Translations under genes and position numbers: made by a program
Shown here: piece after piece, positions 56,241-63,595 of the stretch
Position numbering within the stretch: the first letter of the stretch is position 1
Layout: every line of letters begins with the position of its first letter
The notes under the pieces: model-generated
Database searches by the model: none
What the model was told of the DNA's origin: nothing
The model's input: only the letters and a program-made list of their open reading frames with translations
Source of the DNA: Martinezella rhizogenes
GTDB lineage: Bacteria; Pseudomonadota; Alphaproteobacteria; Rhizobiales; Rhizobiaceae
Assembly: GCF_000799715.1 (NCBI RefSeq)
Contig: NZ_JUHG01000011.1
Coordinates: forward strand, 558,001-622,000
Direction: 5' to 3'
DNA length: 64,000 nt

Positions 56241-56981
56241 TCAGCCCGGCAGCGATTGCGTCACCGCGATGATCGGGCCAAGCGGGAATAGGCCGTCCCG
56301 CCGCCGCCATTCCGGAATGTCGAGACTGGAAATACTGCCATCGAGGAAGAGCGCATTGGCGCAACCGAGATCGTCGCGGAACAGGGTTGCAAAATCATGG
56401 AAGCGGACGAAACCGTCGGAGACGGCGAAGATCACCTTGCCGTCGGCCGAGACGCCAACGCCATTGCGCGTCTTGAAACTGGTGCTGTCGGCAAGGAACG
56501 ACGGATGCAGCTTGCCGTCGATCACCAGCATCGGCCCGGATTGCGTCGCGTAAAAAGGCTTGATGCCGGAGGCAAGGAAGGCCTTGCTCTCCATGACGCT
56601 GGCGCGGCCCGGCTGGATATAGAAGATACCGTTGGGCAGGAGATGGAAATTACCCCATCCCCTGTTGGTGTTGATCGCCTTCAACTGCTTGCCTGCCTCG
56701 ATATAGAGGCCGACCGGTGACAGATCGTCCTGATACATGCCGCCATTCATCGCGAAACGGACGAAGAGGCGGTCCTGCGCCAGATCGCTTTCCAGCGCCC
56801 GGAACGAACCATAGGGCTTGCCGCTGTGGTCGTATTCATAAAGCTGGATGCCGTCGACGGCCGGATCGAAGGTGCAGACGGTATAGCTGTCGCCGAGATG
56901 CAGAACCTTGCGGCATGCTTCGTCGGCAAAGGCCGTGGTGGCGCAGGCAAGAATGGCAAGCACAGCCAATAATCGAATCAA
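56241..56981 (-). CDS. Secreted phosphodiester glycosidase (NAGPA) family protein
   Basis: 246 residues with a signal peptide (1-19, ending TTAFA). NAGPA/DUF2233 domain: FAMNGGMYQDDLSPVGLYIEAG, GRASVMESKAF..., FYATQSGPMLVIDGKLHP, RNGVGVSADGKVIFAVSDG, CANALFLDGSISSL. Bacterial members act on peptidoglycan or exopolysaccharide-related sugars in the periplasm. Precise substrate unknown. Separated from the glycosyltransferase gene by 70 bases on the same strand. Confidence 0.88.
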   Translation of the reverse strand: MIRLLAVLAILACATTAFADEACRKVLHLGDSYTVCTFDPAVDGIQLYEYDHSGKPYGSFRALESDLAQDRLFVRFAMNGGMYQDDLSPVGLYIEAGKQLKAINTNRGWGNFHLLPNGIFYIQPGRASVMESKAFLASGIKPFYATQSGPMLVIDGKLHPSFLADSTSFKTRNGVGVSADGKVIFAVSDGFVRFHDFATLFRDDLGCANALFLDGSISSLDIPEWRRRDGLFPLGPIIAVTQSLPG

Positions 56982-57058
56982 GTGACAACTCCGCAGAGGA
57001 TTACGGCAACGCTAAAGCACATCGCAAATAAGGCGAAAGAAGGAGCGTTCTCGCCCTT

Positions 57059-57748
57059 CTAAGGTTGGAGCGCCGCCATGTGAAAGGCAAGCTGTGCCGA
57101 CGAATAGCGATAGTTGGCTCCGACGGGACAGGCGTTGCGCGCCAGACAGCCACCGGTCATGCAGCCGGCCAGCCCCGCATCCGTCCCGAGATGCGACCGA
57201 CAGCCCACGACATCGAACCCGCCGGATGTGACTGCATCGACGGGACAGGCCGTCAGACAAGGCTTCTCAGCGCAATGATCGCAGAGATGCGCGGTAGCCA
57301 CGACTGGCTCCCCGGTCTCGATAGCATCGGCAAACCCCAGGGCACCGCGATAGCCATGCCACAAGCCGTATTCCGGGTGAATCAGAATGCCAAGCGGCGA
57401 AGCCTTCAGACCTTCCGCCTGCATTGCCCATCGCTGAAACGGCTGCCAGGGCGGATCGGACGGGAAATAGGCCGTCGCGCTAAAAGCTGCGGCAATCGGC
57501 TGGATGACCACTTTCGACCAATCGTCGAGCGGATCACGTCGACCGGCATTTTCCGGCAATTGCCGCCAGTGCGAAAACGGCTGCCAGATCGAACCGCCGA
57601 TATTGCCGAGCAGGATCACGCTTCGTGCCGGCGTGCCATCGTGCAGCAGCGGCCCCTCGCCTTCGTCAAAACACACCACGCCACGAACAAAAACTCCGTG
57701 GGCGCCAAGCGCTGCACGGAGTTTTCCAATCATGGGCGAGCCGCTCAT
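57059..57748 (-). CDS. Ferredoxin-like [4Fe-4S] protein next to mttB homologue
   Basis: 229 residues from ATG 57748 (a GTG one codon earlier is also possible). The C-terminal 80 residues hold CDHCAEKPCLTACPVDAV, a classic 4Fe-4S motif, and a second cysteine group CMTGGCLARNACPVG. It resembles the iron-sulfur half of epoxyqueuosine reductases (QueG). The N-terminal region (GVVCFDEGEGPLL, LLGNIGGSIWQPFSHW) has no clear known domain. Located 105 bases downstream of the MttB gene on the same strand; a role as electron donor or activase for the corrinoid protein is attractive but inferred. Confidence 0.75.
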   Translation of the reverse strand: MSGSPMIGKLRAALGAHGVFVRGVVCFDEGEGPLLHDGTPARSVILLGNIGGSIWQPFSHWRQLPENAGRRDPLDDWSKVVIQPIAAAFSATAYFPSDPPWQPFQRWAMQAEGLKASPLGILIHPEYGLWHGYRGALGFADAIETGEPVVATAHLCDHCAEKPCLTACPVDAVTSGGFDVVGCRSHLGTDAGLAGCMTGGCLARNACPVGANYRYSSAQLAFHMAALQP

Positions 57749-57852
57749 CACCGCGGCCCCTTATATTCGTAATGCGGTCGCCAGACTTCCTTCTGGATCA
57801 GATCGGCAACACGTACCGCACCGCCTTGCTCCCTGGCGGCATCGGGCTCTCT

Positions 57853-59433
57853 TCAAGTGAAGGCGTCCGGCATGGAATCCTTGCGCTTCTGGACATAGGC
57901 GAGCAGCGCCTCGTCGATCGCGGGGTCGAGCGGCGGAGCTTCGTAATGATCGAGCCAGGAGCGGCAAAGCGCGTTGGCGCGCTGCTCGACACGCTTCTGG
58001 CCTTCGATTTCCCACTGCTCGAAGGAGTTGTTGTCGGCGAGCGCCGAGCGATAGAAAGCGCTCTGGAAGTTCGCCTGCGTATGGGCGCAGCCGAGATAAT
58101 GGCTGCCGGGGCCGACTTCGCGGATAGCGTCCAGAGCCTGGCCGTTTTCGGAGAGATCGACGCCCTCGGCCATCTTCTGCATCATGCCAAGCTGATCCTG
58201 GTCGATCATGAACTTCTCGTAGGAAGAAACCAGACCGCCTTCGAGCCAGCCGGCCGCATGCAGCACGAAATTCGTGCCGGCCAGAAGCGTCATGTTCAGC
58301 GTATTGGCCGATTCATGCGCCGCCTGCGCATCCGGCACCTTGGAGGCGCAAAGCGAGCCACCGGTCCGGAACGGCAGGCCGAGACGCCGGGCAAGCTGGG
58401 CCGAGCCATAGGACACCAGCGACGGCTCAGGCGTACCGAAGGTCGGAGCACCCGACTGCATCGAGATCGAGGCGGCGAAGGTGCCGTAAAGCACCGGTGA
58501 CCCCTTGCGGATCAGCTGCGTGAAGGAGGCGCCAGCCAGCACTTCCGCCAGGATCTGCGTCAGCGTTCCCGCCACGGTCACCGGGCTCATCGCGCCGGAA
58601 AGGATGAAGGGCGAGACCACGGAGGCCTGGTTATGGCGCGCATAGACCTTCAACGCGCCGAGCATGGTCTCGTCGAAGACCATCGGCGAGTTGGCGTTGA
58701 TCAGGTTCAGCGTGACGCAATTATTTTCGACGAAATCGTCACCGAAAACGATCTTCGCCATGGCAACCGTATCCTCGGCGCGCTCAGGCGCGGTGACAGA
58801 GCCCATGAACGGCTTGTCGGAATATTTGATATGGCTATAGATCATGTCAAGGTGGCGTTTGTTGACGGGCACATCGACCGGCTCGCAGACCGTGCCGCCG
58901 GACGAATGCATTGACGGCGCCATATAGGCGAGCTTCACGAAATTGCGGAAATCCTCGATCGTCGCGTAACGGCGATTGCCTTCGAGATCGCGGACGAAGG
59001 GCGGGCCGTAGACCGGCGCGAAGATCGTCGCCTTGCCGCCGACATGGGCGTTGCGGTCGCTATTGCGCGCATGCCAGGTGAATTCCTTCGGCGCGGTCTT
59101 CAGAAGTTCGCGGCACAGCCCCTTCGGGAAGTGCACCCGCTGCCCCTTGACGTCGGCACCGGCGTCTTTCCACAGCGCCAGCGCCTCCGCGTCATCGCGA
59201 AACTCGATACCGATTTCCTCGAGTATGGTGTCGGCATTGCGTTCGATAAGCTGCAGGCCCTCTTCGTCCAGCACCTCATAGACGCCGATCTTGCGGACGA
59301 TATAGGGAAGCGATGGGCCTGGTCCGCCGCCGCTGCGCGATGCGCGCCGTGCGGCGGCACCCCTGCCCTCACCGCGCGAACGCCGTCCGCCACCATCACC
59401 GCCCGCGGCCGGTTGCTCAATGATATCGTCCAT
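57853..59433 (-). CDS. MttB superfamily methyltransferase without pyrrolysine
   Basis: 526 residues from ATG 59433. The body is the trimethylamine methyltransferase TIM barrel: KIGVYEVLDEEGLQLIERNADTILEEIGIEF, APVYGPPFVRD, FVKLAYMAPSMHSSGG, FILSGAMSPVTVAGTLTQ, YGSFAAS-like LYGTFAASISMQSGAPTFGTPE, SLCASKVPDAQAAHESANT. There is no in-frame TAG, so the pyrrolysine of true MttB is absent, as in the MtgB (glycine betaine), MtpB (proline betaine) and MtcB (carnitine) relatives. Extra Arg/Gly-rich N-terminus (~45 residues). Transfers a methyl from a quaternary amine to the Co(I) corrinoid protein encoded divergently. Confidence 0.88.
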   Translation of the reverse strand: MDDIIEQPAAGGDGGGRRSRGEGRGAAARRASRSGGGPGPSLPYIVRKIGVYEVLDEEGLQLIERNADTILEEIGIEFRDDAEALALWKDAGADVKGQRVHFPKGLCRELLKTAPKEFTWHARNSDRNAHVGGKATIFAPVYGPPFVRDLEGNRRYATIEDFRNFVKLAYMAPSMHSSGGTVCEPVDVPVNKRHLDMIYSHIKYSDKPFMGSVTAPERAEDTVAMAKIVFGDDFVENNCVTLNLINANSPMVFDETMLGALKVYARHNQASVVSPFILSGAMSPVTVAGTLTQILAEVLAGASFTQLIRKGSPVLYGTFAASISMQSGAPTFGTPEPSLVSYGSAQLARRLGLPFRTGGSLCASKVPDAQAAHESANTLNMTLLAGTNFVLHAAGWLEGGLVSSYEKFMIDQDQLGMMQKMAEGVDLSENGQALDAIREVGPGSHYLGCAHTQANFQSAFYRSALADNNSFEQWEIEGQKRVEQRANALCRSWLDHYEAPPLDPAIDEALLAYVQKRKDSMPDAFT

Positions 59434-59449
59434 GATGATCCTCACTCCT

Positions 59450-59514
59450 CCGCATGAATGCGTCTATTCTGCTCCATGCTACCCTATTCCGCCGCATGAA
59501 CATTCCTTTATGCG
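59450..59514. promoter_or_regulatory. Candidate operator between divergent mttB and corrinoid-protein genes
   Basis: Two copies of CCGCATGAA (59450-59458 and 59492-59500) exactly 42 bases apart, each embedded in a CGCAT/ATGCG dyad: CGCATGAATGCG (59451-59462) and CGCAT-N12-ATGCG (59493-59514). Four-turn spacing between repeats is typical of cooperative regulator binding. The region serves both genes of the module. Confidence 0.45.
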
Positions 59515-59692
59515 CCAGCGACTAGCATAGGACAGACATGGGCAAGGCGAAATTGCCTCATTTCCATCCGTCGCGATTTATCCGCGCAACGTCGCTTTCG
59601 AAAAGAGTTTTGTCATCGTTGAGGTTTATCGCTTATTGAGGCAGTATTTTATACAAGCTTCCGATGCACTGCACGAAAATGGGATGGAGCGC

Positions 59693-60394
59693 ATGTCTGA
59701 CGACGAAATCATTCTCGCGGAACTTTCTGATGAGGAACTCGTGCAGCAGATGCATGATGACCTGTACGACGGAATGAAGGAGGAAATCGAGGAAGCGACC
59801 AATATCCTCCTCGCACGTGGCTGGACGCCTTATGACGTCCTGACGCAGGCCCTCGTTGAGGGTATGCGTATCGTCGGCATCGATTTCCGCGACGGCATTC
59901 TCTTCGTTCCCGAAGTGCTGCTGTCCGCCAATGCGATGAAGGCCGGCATGTTTATCCTGCGGCCGCTGTTGGTCGAGACTGGCGCACCGAAGCTCGGCAA
60001 GATGGTGATCGGCACCGTCAAGGGCGACATTCACGACATCGGCAAGAATCTCGTCGGCATGATGATGGAGGGCGCCGGCTTCGACGTCATCGACCTCGGC
60101 ATCAACAACCCGGTCGAAAACTATCTCGATGCCATCGAGCGAGAACAGCCCGATATCCTCGGCATGTCGGCGCTGCTGACGACGACCATGCCCTACATGA
60201 AGGTCGTCATCGATACGCTCAAGGAAAAGGGCATGCGCGACGATTACGTCGTTCTTGTCGGCGGCGCGCCACTGAATGAGGAATTCGGCAAGGCTGTCGG
60301 CGCCGATGCCTATTGCCGCGATGCGGCCGTGGCGGTCGAGACCGCCAAGGACTTCATGAAGCGCAAGCACAACAGCCTGGCTGCACGAGCCTGA
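59693..60394 (+). CDS. Corrinoid (B12-binding) protein, MtbC/MtgC-like
   Basis: 233 residues from ATG 59693; longer starts at 59684 or 59636 lack similarity to the family N-terminus. Helical cap (EELVQQMHDDLYDGMKEEIEEATNILL, FVPEVLLSANAMKAGMFILRPLL) followed by the cobalamin domain with D112-x-H114-x2-G117 in GTVKGDIHDIGKNLVG, and SALLTTTMPYMK, VLVGGAPLN. Carries the corrinoid that accepts methyl from the MttB homologue and passes it to tetrahydrofolate. Divergent from mttB. Confidence 0.93.
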   Translation: MSDDEIILAELSDEELVQQMHDDLYDGMKEEIEEATNILLARGWTPYDVLTQALVEGMRIVGIDFRDGILFVPEVLLSANAMKAGMFILRPLLVETGAPKLGKMVIGTVKGDIHDIGKNLVGMMMEGAGFDVIDLGINNPVENYLDAIEREQPDILGMSALLTTTMPYMKVVIDTLKEKGMRDDYVVLVGGAPLNEEFGKAVGADAYCRDAAVAVETAKDFMKRKHNSLAARA

Positions 60395-60457
60395 TCACCA
60401 TGAATGTGAGGCCAGCGGCCCCCGCAAGGGTTGCCGCCGGCTGATCGGCATCCCAAA

Positions 60458-60619
60458 TTAGTTGACGACTGCCCGTTTAACCTTGTGACCGGCATCTTCC
60501 GTCGCATTAACAGCACCCGCCGTATCTCTGCCTATGCCGCGAATTGTGTTGGCGCATGAAGCGAGTACCATAAGGACGGCGCAGGCGGCGGCGATTTTAG
60601 TGAGTGTCGGTGCAGTCAT
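60458..60619 (-). CDS. Entericidin A/B-type lipoprotein
   Basis: 53 residues from ATG 60619. Lipoprotein signal with lipobox LASC (MVLASCANTIRGIGRD) followed by the entericidin-like DTAGAVNATEDAGHKV. Small outer-membrane or periplasmic lipoproteins of this family are linked to stress and stationary phase. Only 19 bases separate its start from the DUF1638 start on the other strand, so the promoters must overlap with coding DNA. Confidence 0.85.
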   Translation of the reverse strand: MTAPTLTKIAAACAVLMVLASCANTIRGIGRDTAGAVNATEDAGHKVKRAVVN

Positions 60620-60638
60620 GATCGGGAGCCCTCTCTGA

Positions 60639-61277
60639 ATGGATGTTGATCGACAAAAGGCGGAGACAAACCCTTCGTCCAAGAAACGCATAGCAGCACA
60701 AAAGGTTCATGTAATCGCGTGCGGCGCAATCGCGCGCGAGATACTTACGGTCACCAGAATAAATAGCCTCGATCACATCGACCTGCACTGTCTTCCCGCA
60801 ATCTATCATTCCTATCCACAGAAGATCGCACCGGCCTTGGAAGAGGCGATCGCAGACGCACGCTCCCGCGGCTTCGAGACGATTTTCATCGGCTATGCCG
60901 ACTGCGGCACAGGGGGTGACATCGACAGGATCTGCGAACGCGAGGGCATCGAACGCCTCTCCGGCCCGCACTGTTACTCCTTCTTCAGCGGCAACGAGGC
61001 CTTCGCCGCCCGCGAGGATGACATCACCTCGTTTTTCCTCACCGATTTCCTTGCCCGCCAGTTCGAAGCCTTCGTCATCGTACCACTCGGCCTCGACCGT
61101 CATCCGGAGCTGCGGGACATGTATTTCGGCAATTACCGCAAGGTGGTCTATCTCTCGCAGGAAGAAGATCCGGCACTTCAGGAAAAAGCAAAAGCAGCAG
61201 CAGCTTTTCTCGGCCTGGACTATGAATATCGCTTCACCGGCTATGGCGATCTCGCGCGTGAATTGCTGGCTGTCTGA
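60639..61277 (+). CDS. DUF1638 protein of the methyltransferase cluster
   Basis: 212 residues. KVHVIACGAIAREILTV, DLHCLPAIYHSYPQKIAPALEEAI, FIGYADCGTGGDIDRICEREGIERLSGPHCYSFF and QFEAFVIVPLGLDRHPEL are the conserved pieces of DUF1638, a family found beside corrinoid methyltransferase genes in archaea and bacteria. Several cysteines and histidines may bind a metal. Function not established. The first ~25 residues may be untranslated because a convincing ribosome site is lacking. 240 bases of no recognised content follow. Confidence 0.82.
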   Translation: MDVDRQKAETNPSSKKRIAAQKVHVIACGAIAREILTVTRINSLDHIDLHCLPAIYHSYPQKIAPALEEAIADARSRGFETIFIGYADCGTGGDIDRICEREGIERLSGPHCYSFFSGNEAFAAREDDITSFFLTDFLARQFEAFVIVPLGLDRHPELRDMYFGNYRKVVYLSQEEDPALQEKAKAAAAFLGLDYEYRFTGYGDLARELLAV

Positions 61278-61517
61278 TTACGACATTCCATCCCATTTCG
61301 CCGCTTGCGGCCTCCCTGCGATATCGCCATGCTGCTCCACATCGAAGGCGTTGAATCATGGCCCGAAACCGCTGCCGCCTTGCGCGACGGCAAAGTTTAT
61401 TGCCGCTTGTGAAGATGCTTTGCCCGGAGCGTCGTTTTTCGGCATGTGCCGCGTCGTGGCGAGCGCAGTCCCGGGGTGGACGGACGTGCATTCTTGATCA
61501 AAGAGGAGAACTTGTGC

Positions 61518-61820
61518 ATGGCGGATCGCATTGTCGTCTATTGGCGGGATATTCCGGCCCAGGTGATCATCAAGAAAGGGCGGCAGGCGGCGAAGCGTGA
61601 GCTGTCCCTGCGCTTCACCGAGGCGATCGACATGTGCGCCATGCGCACCGGCGCCGCCGAGACGGACGACTATCTGGCTGAATGGCGCAAGGCCGATCCC
61701 GTACCTGTCTCCGACGATCTGGAAGCCGAGGCCGACAAGGCCGCAAGCGAACTCGAAGCCGCCTATGACCGGGAGCGTCTCATTGCTCTGGTGAAGGCCG
61801 GGGGCCGCGACAATGGCTGA
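61518..61820 (+). CDS. 'Virulence factor' family small protein of one-carbon cluster
   Basis: 100 residues from ATG 61518 with AGGAGA upstream. IVVYWRDIPAQVIIKKGR and AAKRELSLRFTEAIDMCAMRTGAAETDDYLAEWRK match the small family misnamed virulence factor, seen with methylene-THF reductase genes. Stop overlaps the next gene start by 8 bases. Role unknown; probably a small subunit or adaptor for the MetV/MetF-like pair. Confidence 0.82.
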   Translation: MADRIVVYWRDIPAQVIIKKGRQAAKRELSLRFTEAIDMCAMRTGAAETDDYLAEWRKADPVPVSDDLEAEADKAASELEAAYDRERLIALVKAGGRDNG

Positions 61821-62391
61821 TGCCGCCCCAAAACCGGGCAATGCCGCCCCGGGCGCGAAGGCCGCCAGCGGCGCCTATACGCCCGCCGGCGTCTCGCCGA
61901 ACCGCCGCGCACGGCGCAAATACACCGTCCGCCTCTGGGCGGTGCGCCATTCGCGCTTCCTCGAATGGTTCTACCGCCGCTTCGCCGACGCTTTCCTCCT
62001 GCTGCATCCGCTCTGGAAGAAAATTGGCTACGAGCGGGTCGAACGTCCCATCACCTTCGTCGAACGCAATGTGAAGGGTTTTCTCTTCGACTGTCGCATG
62101 TGCGGCCAGTGCGCACTGTCATCGACCGGCATGTCCTGTCCGATGAACTGTCCGAAGCAGTTGCGAAACGGCCCCTGCGGCGGCGTGCGCGCCAATGGCA
62201 ATTGCGAAGTCGAGCCCGATATGCCCTGCGTCTGGGTGCAGGCCTGGAACGGTTCGCGCAACATGGCCTATGGCGATGCGATCATGAACGTACAGAAGCC
62301 GGTGAACCAGTCGCTGCGCGAGACCTCTTCATGGTTGCGAGTGACGGCCGAAGCCGCCGCTGCTCGCGAAGCGGCTAGGAAGGAAGCCTGA
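61813..62391 (+). CDS. MTHFR C-terminal-domain (MetV-like) iron-sulfur/zinc protein
   Basis: 192 residues. Variable Ala/Pro-rich N-terminus, then a cysteine cluster C94, C97, C100 (CRMCGQC), C109, C113 (SCPMNCPKQLRNGPCGG), C122, C131, C139. This is the methylenetetrahydrofolate reductase C-terminal domain family, whose stand-alone members (MetV) partner MetF in acetogens. Immediately followed by metF (3-base gap), so a MetFV complex is likely. In this setting it would favour oxidation of methyl-THF. Confidence 0.88.
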   Translation: MADAAPKPGNAAPGAKAASGAYTPAGVSPNRRARRKYTVRLWAVRHSRFLEWFYRRFADAFLLLHPLWKKIGYERVERPITFVERNVKGFLFDCRMCGQCALSSTGMSCPMNCPKQLRNGPCGGVRANGNCEVEPDMPCVWVQAWNGSRNMAYGDAIMNVQKPVNQSLRETSSWLRVTAEAAAAREAARKEA

Positions 62392-62394
62392 CCG

Positions 62395-63501
62395 ATGGCG
62401 CATGTCGATGAAAATCCGCTGGGCGCCCATCTGCCGCTCGATCCCCTGCCCGGCCACTCCTCGCTCGGACGGCTGGAGCGGGTGCTTCGCCGCGGCGAAT
62501 TCGCCGTCACCGCCGAGCTGAACCCTCCCGACAGCGCCAACCCCGAAGATGTCTATGAGCGCGCCGCGATCTTCTCCGGCTGGGTCGATGGCATCAATGC
62601 GGTCGATGCCTCCGGCGCCAATTGCCACATGTCCTCCGTCGGCATCTGCGCACTGCTGACGCGCATGGGCTATGCCCCGATCATGCAGATCGCCTGCCGC
62701 GACAAGAACCGCATCGCCATCCAGGGCGACGTGCTGGGGGCTGCCGCCATGGGTGTCTGCAACATCATGTGCCTGACCGGTGACGGCGTGCAAGCCGGTG
62801 ACCAGCCGGGCGCCAAGCCGGTTTTCGACCTCGACTGCATGTCGCTGCTCGAAACCGTGCGCGTCATGCGCGACAATGCCAAATTCCTCTCCGGCCGCAA
62901 GCTGACCTCGCCGCCGAAGGTTTTTCTCGGCGCTGCCATCAACCCATTTGCGCCACCCTACGACTTCCGTCCCTATCGCCTGGCAAAGAAGATCGAGGCC
63001 GGCGCGCAGTTCGTCCAGAGCCAATATTGCTACGACGTGCCGATGTTCCGGGACTACATGAAGAAGGTCCGCGATCTCGGCCTGCATGAAAAATGCTTCA
63101 TCCTGGTCGGCGTCGGTCCTCTGGCCTCGGCAAAGACCGCCCGCTGGATGCGCTCCAACGTGCCGGGCGTGCATATTCCCGATGAGATCATCAAGCGCAT
63201 CGAAGGCGCGCAGGATCAGAAGAAAGAGGGCAAGCAGCTCTGCATCGATATCATCAACGAGGTGAAGGAGATCGAGGGCGTGTCCGGCGTCCACGTCATG
63301 GCCTATCGCCAGGAAGAATATGTCGCGGAGATGGTGCATGATTCCGGCGTGCTGAAAGGCCGCCGGCCATGGAAGCACGAGGCCAACCGCACAGACGCTC
63401 TGGTTGCCGAGAGACTGGAACGCATCCGCGAGGGCAAGGAAGAGAACCAGCAGGAAATGGCCGAAGCCGCCTCCCACCAACCGCCGCATCAGACGCATTG
63501 A
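62395..63501 (+). CDS. metF: Methylenetetrahydrofolate reductase MetF
   Basis: 368 residues with the MTHFR TIM barrel: EFAVTAELNPPDSANPEDVY, NAVDASGANCHMSS, MQIACRDKNRIAIQGDVLGAAAMGV, NIMCLTGDGVQAGDQPGAKPVFDLD, GAQFVQSQYCYDVPMFRDYM. FAD-dependent interconversion of methylene- and methyl-THF. Preceded by the MetV-like gene and followed by methyl-THF:corrinoid methyltransferase. In a demethylation pathway it would run toward methylene-THF. A second housekeeping MetF elsewhere is probable. Confidence 0.92.
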   Translation: MAHVDENPLGAHLPLDPLPGHSSLGRLERVLRRGEFAVTAELNPPDSANPEDVYERAAIFSGWVDGINAVDASGANCHMSSVGICALLTRMGYAPIMQIACRDKNRIAIQGDVLGAAAMGVCNIMCLTGDGVQAGDQPGAKPVFDLDCMSLLETVRVMRDNAKFLSGRKLTSPPKVFLGAAINPFAPPYDFRPYRLAKKIEAGAQFVQSQYCYDVPMFRDYMKKVRDLGLHEKCFILVGVGPLASAKTARWMRSNVPGVHIPDEIIKRIEGAQDQKKEGKQLCIDIINEVKEIEGVSGVHVMAYRQEEYVAEMVHDSGVLKGRRPWKHEANRTDALVAERLERIREGKEENQQEMAEAASHQPPHQTH

Positions 63502-63548
63502 AACGAGTGGCGGGCGGAGGAGCCCGGCCCGCTTGTAACGCCCATCAC

Positions 63549-63575
63549 GGCACGATAGATCTTCTCTATCGTGCC
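63549..63575 (+). other. Stem-loop between metF and methyl-THF methyltransferase genes
   Basis: Perfect 10-base stem GGCACGATAG / CTATCGTGCC with a 7-base loop, no T run after it. Probably an mRNA-stability or processing element within an operon rather than a terminator. Confidence 0.55.
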
Positions 63576-63595
63576 AACTGACCAGAGGATCAGAC

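Noticed and set aside
57853..59433. Pyrrolysine-containing trimethylamine methyltransferase
   Set aside because: The reading frame has no internal TAG and no pyl genes are visible; it belongs with non-pyrrolysine relatives.
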